NCBI GenBank assembly: GCA_000381585.1
Contig: KB906733.1
Location: forward strand, 124,001 to 188,000
Direction: 5' to 3'
From: Acidobacteriaceae bacterium KBS 83
GTDB lineage: Bacteria > Acidobacteriota > Terriglobia > Terriglobales > Acidobacteriaceae
DNA length: 64,000 nt
The notes beneath the pieces are model-generated. The model saw nothing but the letters and a program-made list of their open reading frames with translations. It did no database searches and had not been told where the DNA came from. Each line of letters begins with the position of its first letter. The stretch's first letter is position 1. Below, one piece after another: positions 34,560-43,138 of the stretch. The translations under genes were made by a program, and so were the position numbers.

Positions 34560-36152
34560 TTATGGCATCATTGTCACCGGTTTCGGGCGGGGCAGGAGAT
34601 GCGGTGCGGGCGTGGGACTTTCCGGGGCCGTCAACAGAGTTTTGTGGTCCAGCTCCGCTGTGCCAATCTGTCCACCATCATCTGACCGGATCACCACCCG
34701 CACTGTCTCCGTGTGGCGCGGCACTGGCACCGTGACCGTTACTAATGTGTTGGAGTGCGCAAGCTGCGCGGCATCCTGACTGTTGGATAGCACGACGAGT
34801 CTCTCTAACTTGGACGCCTTGATATCTCTGCGGTTCGAAAGGCTGACGGCTGCCACCGTGATATTGGCTGCACTGCGTCCATCGTCTGTCGCCTGCCATC
34901 GCAGATGCGTCGATTTCAGCAGCACCGTGACCTCCGCGGTACTGCTGTCGGGGTGCCGCACCACATGCACAATCGACAGGCCAAGAGAATCAAACGCGAC
35001 ATTGGATTGCGCCGCCTCCGATATTTCGCTCATCGGATCCACTCGCTGCGGAACCAGGTCGGCCGCGGTCAACGGTTCCGGAGCGTAGTAGCCGGTCTTT
35101 GTCATCGCGTGCAAATTTGCATCGCGCAGGTGCACCTCAATGTGTCGAAACTTGCCGTCCGCAGCTCCCATCGGCGGCTGATACGTCAGCGTGTAGTAAT
35201 TCGAGCCCATCTCCTGTGCTTTCTGTATCTCTGCGTCGACATCGTTTCGGCCACGGAAGAACACGCCTCCGGTATCGTGCACCAGCATTCCGAAGTTGAT
35301 GCTCCCCGCAAGCGGGTCTCCGGCCACATCGGCTATTGCTGCCAAGTCGAGCTGTGGCCAAATTCGGAGATAATCCGGATTCTGCCCGTCCTTTACCCCT
35401 TCCGGGTTGATCACGAACAGGGACACCCGCGCATCCACCATCATGTTCGTCGTGTCATGTGCGAAAAAGCGCATCGACTTCTCGTACAGCGGATCTGAAG
35501 AATCCATGGGCATGCTGAGGCTTCCGGGGCCAACCCAAAGAATGTTTTTCCGCCCCGGCAGACCTTTGTTCTGCAACGCGATCTGTTGCAATGCCTCAAT
35601 CGACTGCGAGAATCGCTCCTCGCCCCATGGGCCATTCAACTTGTATGGCCACGCCTGCGGCACGTGATCCAGTGCATAGATCAGCTCCGCCCTGCTGCGG
35701 GTATAGGTCTGGACCATATCCAGTGATCTGTTGTTCAGGACCATCAGTTCGGTGGGCGAATTCAGTCGCTCCGGCTGCAGCGCAAGATATCTGCGCATCG
35801 AGTAGCGGGCGAACGAGGTATCTTCGAACCGCGTATTCAGAAGGTCGAGTAACAGGATCGTGGCGGGGGCGTTTGCTTCGGTCTTCGCGCCCTCCGCCGG
35901 CGCGTCGAACGAAAAGATTCGCTGCGGCTTCCCATCGTCGGTGATGGTGAAGTCATCCTTGATCAGCCCTGTGACCACCGGCCGGCCCTTCTTGTCCAGC
36001 ACCGTCACATCCAGAAAAACCAGGTTCGAGGTGATGCGAAACGTCGGAGTAGGCGGAGGGCTCTCCTGCCCCTCAGCCAGTGGCCGCGGACAGGCGATTA
36101 CGCCAAGAATCCCCAGCCCAGCACCGAACAGCAGAGTCCGCATCCACGGCAT
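34560..36152 (-). CDS. VWA-domain secreted protein, acidobacterial type
   Basis: 530 residues. After a signal peptide, FRITSNLVFLDVTVLDKKGR and GLIKDDFTITDDGKPQRIFS form the N-terminal strand-rich module that defines this acidobacterial family. A von Willebrand factor A-like domain follows from about residue 90 (TILLLDLLNTRFEDTSFARY) with a degenerate metal site; RKNILWVGPGSL and FFRGRNDVDAEIQKAQEMGS lie further along. The C-terminal 170 residues are beta-rich. Role unknown; probably protein-protein contacts in the periplasm. Divergent from the PadR gene. Confidence 0.85.
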   Translation of the reverse strand: MPWMRTLLFGAGLGILGVIACPRPLAEGQESPPPTPTFRITSNLVFLDVTVLDKKGRPVVTGLIKDDFTITDDGKPQRIFSFDAPAEGAKTEANAPATILLLDLLNTRFEDTSFARYSMRRYLALQPERLNSPTELMVLNNRSLDMVQTYTRSRAELIYALDHVPQAWPYKLNGPWGEERFSQSIEALQQIALQNKGLPGRKNILWVGPGSLSMPMDSSDPLYEKSMRFFAHDTTNMMVDARVSLFVINPEGVKDGQNPDYLRIWPQLDLAAIADVAGDPLAGSINFGMLVHDTGGVFFRGRNDVDAEIQKAQEMGSNYYTLTYQPPMGAADGKFRHIEVHLRDANLHAMTKTGYYAPEPLTAADLVPQRVDPMSEISEAAQSNVAFDSLGLSIVHVVRHPDSSTAEVTVLLKSTHLRWQATDDGRSAANITVAAVSLSNRRDIKASKLERLVVLSNSQDAAQLAHSNTLVTVTVPVPRHTETVRVVIRSDDGGQIGTAELDHKTLLTAPESPTPAPHLLPRPKPVTMMP

Positions 36153-36321
36153 CGATCACCAGCCTACTCCGCGACCCGACCGCCCTCGGAGACATCTCCA
36201 ACGACGGATCTAGCGCCCGGAAAGCCGCATCAGGCCAGCCCAAATACGTCGAGTGACCGGCGCACGCAGAGGCTTTCCAGGGCATCCACTCCAAGCCACT
36301 CAAAAATAATACAGACGACTC

Positions 36322-36356
36322 TTGACACACTAAAGATATATCTTGATACTGCAGAC
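36322..36356 (+). promoter_or_regulatory. Promoter and operator of second PadR gene
   Basis: TTGACA (36322-36327), a 17-base spacer and GATACT (36345-36350), then six bases to the ATG at 36357. The palindrome AAGATATATCTT (36333-36344) fills the spacer. The predicted transcript starts at the ATG itself. Confidence 0.75.
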
Positions 36357-36950
36357 ATGAGATACCCATACGAACACTTCAAAGAACACTGCAGACCCTC
36401 CGGATGCGACCGCGGCCGTGAGGAACGTCACTACCGGGGACGCGGCCCCTTCGCCTTCGGAGAGGGAGAGCGCCCCTTCTGGCGTGGTCGCGGACCCGGC
36501 CGGATCTTCGGCTCCAACGACCTCCGCTATCTCCTCCTCGACCTCATCGCCGAGAAGCCCCGCCACGGCTACGAACTGATCAAGGCCATCGAAGAGAAGC
36601 TCGGCGGCGCCTACTCCCCCAGTCCCGGCATCATCTACCCCATGCTCACCCTCTTTGAGGAGACCGGTCTGGCCACCGTCACCTCCGAGGGCACACGCAA
36701 GCTCTACACCATCACCGAGGAAGGGAAGAAGGAGCTCGAAGACAACCGCGCCGCGGTCGATGACATTCTCGAGCGGATGTCTGCCATCGGCTCCGCGTCC
36801 CGCCCCACCGAGCGCGATTCGCAGATCATGCGAGCCATCCAGAACTTCCGCATGGCCCTCGGACTGCGCGCCGGCAACCTGACACCCGAGCAGCGTAACC
36901 GCATCGTCGAGATCATCGACAACGCGGCCCGCGAAATCGAGAAGGTGTAG
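36357..36950 (+). CDS. PadR family regulator with Arg/Gly-rich N-terminus
   Basis: 197 residues, the longer PadR class. A His/Arg/Gly/Phe-rich N-terminus of about 50 residues precedes the winged HTH: DLRYLLLDLIAEKPRHGYEL, AYSPSPGIIYPMLTLFEETG and a TSEGTRKLYTITEEGKKEL wing. A C-terminal helical dimerisation region follows. Similar proteins are metal- or flavin-responsive repressors, but no ligand can be read here. There is no ribosome site, and the core promoter ends at the ATG. The next (possibly broken) small frame starts within a few bases of the stop. Confidence 0.9.
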   Translation: MRYPYEHFKEHCRPSGCDRGREERHYRGRGPFAFGEGERPFWRGRGPGRIFGSNDLRYLLLDLIAEKPRHGYELIKAIEEKLGGAYSPSPGIIYPMLTLFEETGLATVTSEGTRKLYTITEEGKKELEDNRAAVDDILERMSAIGSASRPTERDSQIMRAIQNFRMALGLRAGNLTPEQRNRIVEIIDNAAREIEKV

Positions 36951-36953
36951 TGG

Positions 36954-37195
36954 ATGCCCGCCCATCACTACCGCATCACGGTAGACGCCCTCAACCCGGA
37001 CGGAGAAGGACTGGATTCCCCTCCTTCTTCGCCTCAACCGGCAACAACCTCTTCGTCGAGGCGAACCAGCTGTGCGATCGTCTCGGTTGCAGCGCCTTGC
37101 AGGCGACCAGGCTCGCCATCGCACGCGGCCTTTTTGCAGATGAATCCGCAGCGCCGCATCCTTCTTCGTCGTTCGTCATTCTGACCGAACCGTAG
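36954..37195 (+). pseudogene. Possible frameshifted small gene downstream of PadR
   Basis: A frame from ATG 36954 begins PAHHYRITVDALNPDGEG, like DUF3861 proteins, and then loses sense (Pro/Ser-rich). The neighbouring frame becomes protein-like from about 37015 (FFASTGNNLFVEANQLCDRL, then SALQATRLAIARGLFADES) and ends at 37195. One indel near 37010-37020 would join them. The frame starts four bases after the PadR stop, so it would be coupled. It could instead be non-coding, since similarity is only by eye. Confidence 0.35.
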
Positions 37196-37273
37196 CCGTG
37201 CGGGTTTGAAATTCACTGCTTGACTTGAGCAGCGACGGAGCGCAGGATTTGATGCCGCCTGTGGGGTCTTCCC

Positions 37274-38626
37274 ATGAAAGTCATTCGGCTTGCCAGCCTC
37301 GCTCTCATCTGGGCTCTTGCCGCAACCCTGCATGCGCAGAGCTATAAGGTGCTCGTTAACTTCAACGGCTCCTACTCGCCCCAGGAACCGGGAATCATCG
37401 CCCAGAGCCGAGGCGGATACCTGCTCAGTACCGCACCCGATGCCGCGGCTGACAAGCCTGGAGTGGCCTTCAGAGTCAAGACTTCGGGAGCTCTGACAGT
37501 CCTTCACCAGTTTGATACTCGTGAGGGCATAGTGCCCTGCGGAGGTCTGACGCTGGGGCGGGACGGGCGGTTCTATGGCCCCATCTTCAACGGCGGCATG
37601 AATGGCTACGGGGCCGTCTTCCAGATGACTCCGGATGGAATCGTCAAAATCCTGCACGAGTTCACCGCCGAGGACGACGGTTTTCCCTTTGCTCCGCCAA
37701 TTCAGAGCCTGTACGGCGATTTCTACGGAACTGCATCTGGCAATCCCACACATCCGGGAACTATCTACAAGATCGACACGGACGGCGGTTTCACGATTCT
37801 CCACGCCCTTGCAGGCGCTGATGGAGCCACTCCGCTTGCGACGCTGGTACAAGCGACAAACTATTGGTTCTACGGGACCACATTGTTGGGCGGCACAAAC
37901 GGAGTGGGGACGATCTTCAGAATCAGCGTCAGCGGAAACTTTGAAGTCTTGTTCAATTTCGACGGAACCCATGGCTCCCTTCCCCATGCCGGGCTGATCC
38001 AGGCGAACGATGGCAACTTCTACGGCGTGACCTACCGCGGAGGGAAGGGCAACCAGGGAGTCGTCTTCAGGATGACTCCCACGCAACAGGTCACCGTGCT
38101 CCACGATTTCACGGGAGGAAGCGATGGGTCGGGACTGATCGAGCGATTAGTCGAGGCGTCGGATGGCTATCTCTACGGCACCACTTACTATGGAGGCGCC
38201 TCTGGACTAGGCGTTCTCTTCCGAATCAGTACAACCGGAAAGTTCACAGTGCTGCATAACTTTGAACAGTCAGCCGGCTCGAATCCAATCGCATTGATTC
38301 AGCACACGAACGGGTTCCTCTATGGAGATACGTTTTCGGGCGGCCTCAAAAACCGAGGTGTGTTCTATCGCTTCGATCTGGGCCTGCCTCCGTTTGTTAC
38401 CTATCTGCCCAGCTATGGCAGAGTAGGCATGCCGGTGGACATACTCGGAGAAGGCTTTACAACGTACAGTCAGGCGTTCTTCAACGGCGTGCGGGCGCAG
38501 ATCATCACGGTGCAGCCCACCTATATGAGAGTGGTCGTGCCCCACGGCGCCACCAGCGGCTGGATTACTGTAACGACCACCAAGGGAACACTCAAGAGCA
38601 ACAAGAAGTTTCTGGTTCGGCCCTAG
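37274..38626 (+). CDS. GloVer tandem-repeat secreted protein with IPT domain
   Basis: 450 residues with signal peptide (LASLALIWALAATLHAQ). Six or seven repeats of about 55 residues follow the pattern VLHxFxxxxDG, LIQAxDGxFYGTTYxGG, GxGVVFRxTxxG, e.g. GVVFRMTPTQQVTVLHDFTG and LVEASDGYLYGTTYYGGASG, typical of the choice-of-anchor GloVer group. The C-terminal 80 residues form an IPT/TIG Ig-like domain (PSYGRVGMPVDILGEGFTT). Probably secreted or surface-bound; function unknown. Confidence 0.88.
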   Translation: MKVIRLASLALIWALAATLHAQSYKVLVNFNGSYSPQEPGIIAQSRGGYLLSTAPDAAADKPGVAFRVKTSGALTVLHQFDTREGIVPCGGLTLGRDGRFYGPIFNGGMNGYGAVFQMTPDGIVKILHEFTAEDDGFPFAPPIQSLYGDFYGTASGNPTHPGTIYKIDTDGGFTILHALAGADGATPLATLVQATNYWFYGTTLLGGTNGVGTIFRISVSGNFEVLFNFDGTHGSLPHAGLIQANDGNFYGVTYRGGKGNQGVVFRMTPTQQVTVLHDFTGGSDGSGLIERLVEASDGYLYGTTYYGGASGLGVLFRISTTGKFTVLHNFEQSAGSNPIALIQHTNGFLYGDTFSGGLKNRGVFYRFDLGLPPFVTYLPSYGRVGMPVDILGEGFTTYSQAFFNGVRAQIITVQPTYMRVVVPHGATSGWITVTTTKGTLKSNKKFLVRP

Positions 38627-38683
38627 ATCTGGTCCAGCCCCTGGTGTCTCTGATCTTTATTTCGTAACAGGGACGCTCACATG

Positions 38684-38742
38684 CAGGTCCCTCGACTCTG
38701 TTTGGCGCAAAAAATCGCGCCAAACTCCGCTCAGGGTGACAG
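38684..38742 (-). repeat. Dispersed repeat, copy 3, carrying an extra hairpin
   Basis: On the minus strand GTCACCCTGAGCGGAG is separated from GTCGAGGGACCTGCAT by a stem-loop, GTTTGGCGC/GCGCCAAAC at 38700-38725. The flanks match copies 1 and 2. The hairpin may end transcripts of the flanking convergent genes. Confidence 0.55.
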
Positions 38743-38770
38743 CATCGTTCCGAATCGCAAAGCCATCCCT

Positions 38771-41746
38771 TTACCGCTCAGCCCGCTGTATCGTGATCGC
38801 GAACTCTCTCGGCCTGCGGCGTCCCCAATTGATCGACGGATCCGATTCATCTGGCGCCGGTCCCACGGCCGGACGATTCGGTGACTCTGGCTTCGGCTCG
38901 GGCCGCTTGAACGGAAACTCGATCTTCTGATCCAGATCGATACGGCCGCCCTTCACCGTGCCCGTGAACGTCCTCCTGCCGGCCTTAAACGAGATGCTCT
39001 CGCCCTCCACCTTGCCGTTCTCAATTGGCACCGGCACATCGCCGCCACCGGCAAAGTTCACGTTCCCCCCTTCCACCGTGCCGCTCAGGCTGCTGCCTTC
39101 CTGCCGCAGCGTGATCACCATGTCGTTGCCTCCCAGGAACGCCGTCAGCTCGTTGGCTTCCTGCGGCGCCGGGCGCCACAGCCCGGTCACGCCCGGGCCC
39201 TTCGGCACCTCGCGCTCCCAAACCGCCACCTGCGGCCGCAGCTTCACTTCTTTGGCCGCGATCGTAACCGTAGCGGGTGCAAGTCCGGGCGACGAGGCCT
39301 CCACTGTGATCTCTCCGCTCTTCTTCGTTGACTGCACAACAGCCATGCACCAGCCGGAGAATGCCTTCCGCGACGTCCCCTTGTCCGGCTCCTGGTTCGT
39401 CGGATCCCCATTCCCCGTGCCGAGAAGCTTGCCCGTGCCCGTCACTCGAAACGTCACCTCGTTGTCCGTGATCGGCACCACGCGTCCCTGCGCGTCATAC
39501 ACCGCGACGGCAAACATCGCCACGTCCTCGCCGTCCCCGCGTACCTCCGCGCGATCCGCCGTCATCACCAGCTTCGTCGCAGCGCCGGTGGTCTCCCGTT
39601 TCGTGGTCATCGCCACCTTGTCGCCCTTGTAGCCCCGCGCTTCAATCGAGCCCGGCGCGTACGTCACATTCCACGCCACGTGCGAATTCTTCTTCACATC
39701 CTTCGTGCCCAGGCTCTTGCCGTTCACTAGGAGCTCCACCTTGTCCAGGTTGGAGTACACCCACACCGCGATCTCCTTGCCCTCCATCCCCGGCCAGTTC
39801 CAGTGCGGAAACAGATGCAGCACCGACTTCTCTGTCCACCACGATTGGTAGTAGTAGAACGAGTCCTTCGGGAAGCCGCAGGTGTCGATGATCCCGTATT
39901 GCGAGCTGATGTTCGGCCAGCCGTTCGGCGAGGGCTCCCCGCGATAGTCGAACCCCGTCCACACAAATCCGCCTGAAAGCCACGGCTGCGCATCGCAGAA
40001 GCTCCACCAGCCCTCCGCCGATGCGCGGCCCGTCGTCGTGTACGGATCGTAGGAGCTTACATATCCCTTTACCGCATCGGTCACGTAAATGCCGCGCGTG
40101 CACACCGCGCTCACCGTCTCCGTGCCCATCACCGGTTTGTCGGGATGCGTTTTGTGATACTCGAGCGCCTGTGGGTCCATGTAGTTGTAGCCCATCACGT
40201 CGCACACCGCGAGGCCGCCAGTCCCAATCGCTCCCGTCGGTGCAATCGACACCGGCCGCGAGCCATCCAGATCTCTCGCCAGCGCCTTCATCGCGCTCAG
40301 GATCAGTACGCCTTTCTCCGTATTCGCCTGCCCCTCCTCATTCCCCATCGACCACATAAAGACGCTGGGTCGATTGCGGTCCCGCCGCACAAGATCGCCA
40401 AACTGGCTCATGCCTTCCGGATTCGACGACATCATGCGCGTCTCATCGAATACCAGCATCCCCAGCTCGTCGCAGGCGTCCAACAGCTCCGGCGTCGGCG
40501 GGTTGTGCGATGTGCGTATCGAGTTGCAGCCCATCTCCTGCAGCTTGCGGATGCGGTAATACTGCACCGCGTCCGGCAACGCCGCGCCGATCCCCGCATG
40601 GTCCTGGTGATTGCAAGTTCCTTTCAGCTTCACCGGGTTGCCGTTCAGGAACATTCCCTGCTGCGGGTCGAAGGTGATCGTCCGTATCCCGAAGCGTGTC
40701 TCGTAGCGGTCCACAATCTGGTTGCCGGTTTCCACCTCGGTCACTAGCCGGTACAAATTCCGCTCCTCCAGTGACCACAGCGCCGCCTGTTGCACCTGGA
40801 TCTGTTGCGTGTACCTCTGCTCGCCGCGCCTTACGATCGACGCCGCATCCGATCTCCCTTTGCTCACCGTGTGACCCTGTGCGTCCAGGACGGTCCAGCT
40901 CACGCGAGCCATCTGCTCGTGATCGCTGTCGTTCTGCACTTCGGTCTCGATCGAAAGCGCCGCGGTGCTCTTGCGCAACTCCGACGCAACAAATGTTCCC
41001 CACTTCTTCACATGCACCGGATGCGTCTTCACCAGCCACACATGCCGGTAAATCCCCGCTCCCTCATAGAACCAGCCGTCGCTCGAGGTGGCATCCACCC
41101 GCATCAGCAGAACATTTCTGCCATCGGGATTCGCAAAGTCGGTCACATCGAAACTGAACGGATCGTATCCGCCGCTGTGACGTCCGATATAAAAGCCGTT
41201 GAAGACCACCATCGTCTCGCGATATGCGCCGTCGAACTCGAGCGTGATTCTCTTGCCCTTGTCCTCTGTGTGAAGCTCGAAGACGCGCCGATACCAGCCG
41301 ATGCTTGTCGCCGGATACTTCCGTCCCAGCGGATAGAATCCCTTGCTTGCAAGTGCCGGGTCATTTTGGAAAGGCAGTTCGATCGCCCAGTCATGGGGCA
41401 GATCGATGGCGCGCCAATCACTGTCATCGAAAGCAATCGCGCCGGCGGGCATGAAGTTCCCCGTCTTCTGGAAGTTCCCGATCCTCTCCGTCCCATAGTC
41501 GAAATCTTTCGTCGGATCGTCCGCATTCCCGAAGTGAAAGCGCCAGCCGAAATCCAGCAGCAGGCGCTCGCGTCCCGCACCGGGCAGGGAAGTTTCCGGC
41601 GTGGCTTGAGCGGCAGGAAGCGGACCAGGCGTCTCTCCGCTGGCCTGCATCGCGAGCCCCATCGGACCCATTCCATTCGCCACTGCCACCGCAGCCGGCG
41701 CCAGCAGCCCCGTCTTCAGCAGATCGCGACGCGACACATTACCCAT
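38771..41746 (-). CDS. Tat-exported GH2 beta-galactosidase-type glycoside hydrolase
   Basis: 991 residues from ATG 41746, with AGGAG upstream. The twin-arginine signal SRRDLLKTGLLAPAAVAVAN predicts Tat export. GH2 domains follow in order: sugar-binding (WRAIDLPHDWAIELPF), Ig-like, and TIM barrel with acid/base Glu in MWSMGNEEG (about residue 469) and nucleophile Glu in GTETVS (about 542). DUF4982-like and Ig-like domains come next, then a Gly-rich beta domain (ITLRQEGSSLSGTVEGG) typical of acidobacteria. It cleaves beta-galactosides or related glycans outside the cytoplasm. A LacI-type operator precedes it. Confidence 0.93.
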   Translation of the reverse strand: MGNVSRRDLLKTGLLAPAAVAVANGMGPMGLAMQASGETPGPLPAAQATPETSLPGAGRERLLLDFGWRFHFGNADDPTKDFDYGTERIGNFQKTGNFMPAGAIAFDDSDWRAIDLPHDWAIELPFQNDPALASKGFYPLGRKYPATSIGWYRRVFELHTEDKGKRITLEFDGAYRETMVVFNGFYIGRHSGGYDPFSFDVTDFANPDGRNVLLMRVDATSSDGWFYEGAGIYRHVWLVKTHPVHVKKWGTFVASELRKSTAALSIETEVQNDSDHEQMARVSWTVLDAQGHTVSKGRSDAASIVRRGEQRYTQQIQVQQAALWSLEERNLYRLVTEVETGNQIVDRYETRFGIRTITFDPQQGMFLNGNPVKLKGTCNHQDHAGIGAALPDAVQYYRIRKLQEMGCNSIRTSHNPPTPELLDACDELGMLVFDETRMMSSNPEGMSQFGDLVRRDRNRPSVFMWSMGNEEGQANTEKGVLILSAMKALARDLDGSRPVSIAPTGAIGTGGLAVCDVMGYNYMDPQALEYHKTHPDKPVMGTETVSAVCTRGIYVTDAVKGYVSSYDPYTTTGRASAEGWWSFCDAQPWLSGGFVWTGFDYRGEPSPNGWPNISSQYGIIDTCGFPKDSFYYYQSWWTEKSVLHLFPHWNWPGMEGKEIAVWVYSNLDKVELLVNGKSLGTKDVKKNSHVAWNVTYAPGSIEARGYKGDKVAMTTKRETTGAATKLVMTADRAEVRGDGEDVAMFAVAVYDAQGRVVPITDNEVTFRVTGTGKLLGTGNGDPTNQEPDKGTSRKAFSGWCMAVVQSTKKSGEITVEASSPGLAPATVTIAAKEVKLRPQVAVWEREVPKGPGVTGLWRPAPQEANELTAFLGGNDMVITLRQEGSSLSGTVEGGNVNFAGGGDVPVPIENGKVEGESISFKAGRRTFTGTVKGGRIDLDQKIEFPFKRPEPKPESPNRPAVGPAPDESDPSINWGRRRPREFAITIQRAER

Positions 41747-41760
41747 TTGGCTCTCCTGCC

Positions 41761-41814
41761 TGCAAACGTTTACATAGGAACAACAAAATATTGAGCGCCA
41801 TATCCATCTGTCAA
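41761..41814 (-). promoter_or_regulatory. Promoter and LacI-type operator of the beta-galactosidase gene
   Basis: On the minus strand TTGACA (41809-41814), 18 bases, TATTTT (41785-41790), then TGTAAACGTTTGCA (41761-41774), a near-perfect 14-base palindrome with the central AACGTT of LacI/GalR operators. It would lie just after the transcription start. Confidence 0.65.
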
Positions 41815-41857
41815 ATTGATCCATCTGGCGTCCGGACAGAAAGGTAAGCTTGTGCCG

Positions 41858-42004
41858 ATGACCCCACAGGCGTCGCGCACTCGCTCGCTTTGGATAGTCA
41901 CCGCGGGCAATGCAGTTGTATGTGCTCTTCTGGTTGTATCTATCTACGGAGTGATGGCCGGTTTGGCTACATTTGCCGCCGGAGTCACCGAGACGACTGG
42001 GTAA
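41858..42004 (+). CDS. Possible small single-span membrane protein
   Basis: 48 residues from ATG 41858: a basic start (TPQASRTRSLWIV) and one membrane span (VVCALLVVSIYGVMAGLATF). The topology is that of a small inner-membrane protein, but there is no clear ribosome site or homologue. It lies just upstream of another membrane-anchored gene and may be co-transcribed with it. Confidence 0.35.
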   Translation: MTPQASRTRSLWIVTAGNAVVCALLVVSIYGVMAGLATFAAGVTETTG

Positions 42005-42051
42005 GTGCAGCTTGAAATGGGCCTGATCCTCTCTAGTGTCATGGCCGATCG

Positions 42052-42588
42052 ATGGTGAGAAGCGCATCTTCGAAACGCAAACGCTGGTTGGGCTACGCCC
42101 TCAACGGGGGCGCGCTCACGGTGTACACGCTCGTATTGGCTGTAGTAGCGACAATCTGGCTACATACGACACGAAGACGCTTTCTAATTCCTGCTGGCTT
42201 TCAGGGAGAACTCATCCTCGTCCATACCCCAAATCATGGTGAACGAGGTCGCAAAGGACTATTGCGAACCACATATCAATTCCCAGGCAGCGGAATCCTG
42301 ATCACACAAGATCCGCCGCCGGCAGGATCGTTTTCTGATCGGTACGAGTACATTTTTCCGGACGGCCACGTGCAGAAGCTGAGTGACGCGGGACCCGGCG
42401 CGCTGCAAGCTGCCCAAGGGAACCGTGCAAACAAAGCCGAGGTGGTGACATATTTTCCACGCGGCGATTCGTCAAAGAGTCCCAGCGATTGCTCTATCGA
42501 GGAGATTTCGGTCGGCACAAGAGCATTTCTGCTCGGCAGACGTGATAACCAGCCGGCGCCACTCGCACGTCCCGCGATTTGCCCTTGA
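42052..42588 (+). CDS. Membrane-anchored DUF6843-like protein
   Basis: 178 residues. A basic N-terminus, one span at about 14-38 and an extracytoplasmic beta-rich domain: RRRFLIPAGFQGELILVHTP, FPGSGILITQDPPPAGSF, RYEYIFPDGHVQKL. The pattern (IPxGFxG, SGIL, YEYIFPDG) resembles DUF6843 proteins, whose function is unknown. No homologue was recognised with certainty. Confidence 0.55.
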   Translation: MVRSASSKRKRWLGYALNGGALTVYTLVLAVVATIWLHTTRRRFLIPAGFQGELILVHTPNHGERGRKGLLRTTYQFPGSGILITQDPPPAGSFSDRYEYIFPDGHVQKLSDAGPGALQAAQGNRANKAEVVTYFPRGDSSKSPSDCSIEEISVGTRAFLLGRRDNQPAPLARPAICP

Positions 42589-42593
42589 TTATG

Positions 42594-42712
42594 CTGTCGC
42601 TTTCCGCGTCGCCACCGCCGCCACCGGCGAAGCGCTCAGCAGAATCGCCCCCGGCGAGCAGGGAACGGTGCTCCGGAAGATGAATCCGCCCCAGCCTGAT
42701 GGCCGCTGAAAG
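42594..42712 (-). pseudogene. Decayed fragment of an MFS exporter 3' end
   Basis: About 115 bases align with the 3' end of the intact exporter at 43138-43258 at roughly 75-80 percent identity by eye. Both have CCGCCGCCACCGGC, GATGAATCCGCCCC and the reading AIRxGRIHLP. The copy carries indels that break the frame. Probably the remnant of a second exporter gene or of a partial duplication. Confidence 0.65.
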
Positions 42713-42787
42713 CCCCTTCGCCCGCGGCATCTTCACTCTTAACAATTCTTAAGAGAACGCGCGAGGAACAGTAACTAAACTGCGGCC

Positions 42788-43084
42788 TTGAGCGATCTTT
42801 CAATGGCCATTGGTACTGCTTCAGACATTCGAAACAACACTGCGCGCCACCCGGTTCGAGTCCTTTGGACCGGCTCCCAGGAGCGCGCCTTCATTCGAAT
42901 GCTCCATATGGTCCTCAGCATCCCCATCCTCGGCTATCTCTATGGCCCGGTCGCGCACATCCCGCAGGCGGCATGGTTCGCCCGCTGGATCGCCATGCCC
43001 CTGGTGATCCTGAGTGGCTTGTGGCTCTGGCTCAAGCCACGCGTCAAACGCTGGCTTGGTCTGGCGCCTCAGTTCCGAAACTGA
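42788..43084 (+). CDS. Small two-span membrane protein
   Basis: 98 residues from TTG 42788, or 93 from ATG 42803. Two hydrophobic segments (MLHMVLSIPILGYLYGPVAH and WIAMPLVILSGLWLWLKPRV) are joined by a short loop, with a basic C-terminus. No family recognised. It lies between the decayed and intact copies of the exporter 3' end. Confidence 0.55.
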   Translation: MSDLSMAIGTASDIRNNTARHPVRVLWTGSQERAFIRMLHMVLSIPILGYLYGPVAHIPQAAWFARWIAMPLVILSGLWLWLKPRVKRWLGLAPQFRN

Positions 43085-43138
43085 AGCCTCTTTGGATCTT
43101 CCGTCTATTGCATTTCCGCGGGTCTCGAACCGGACGTC

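Noticed and set aside
42494-42745. 83-residue minus-strand frame as a separate gene
   Set aside because: Its only protein-like part is the decayed exporter 3' end described as a pseudogene.
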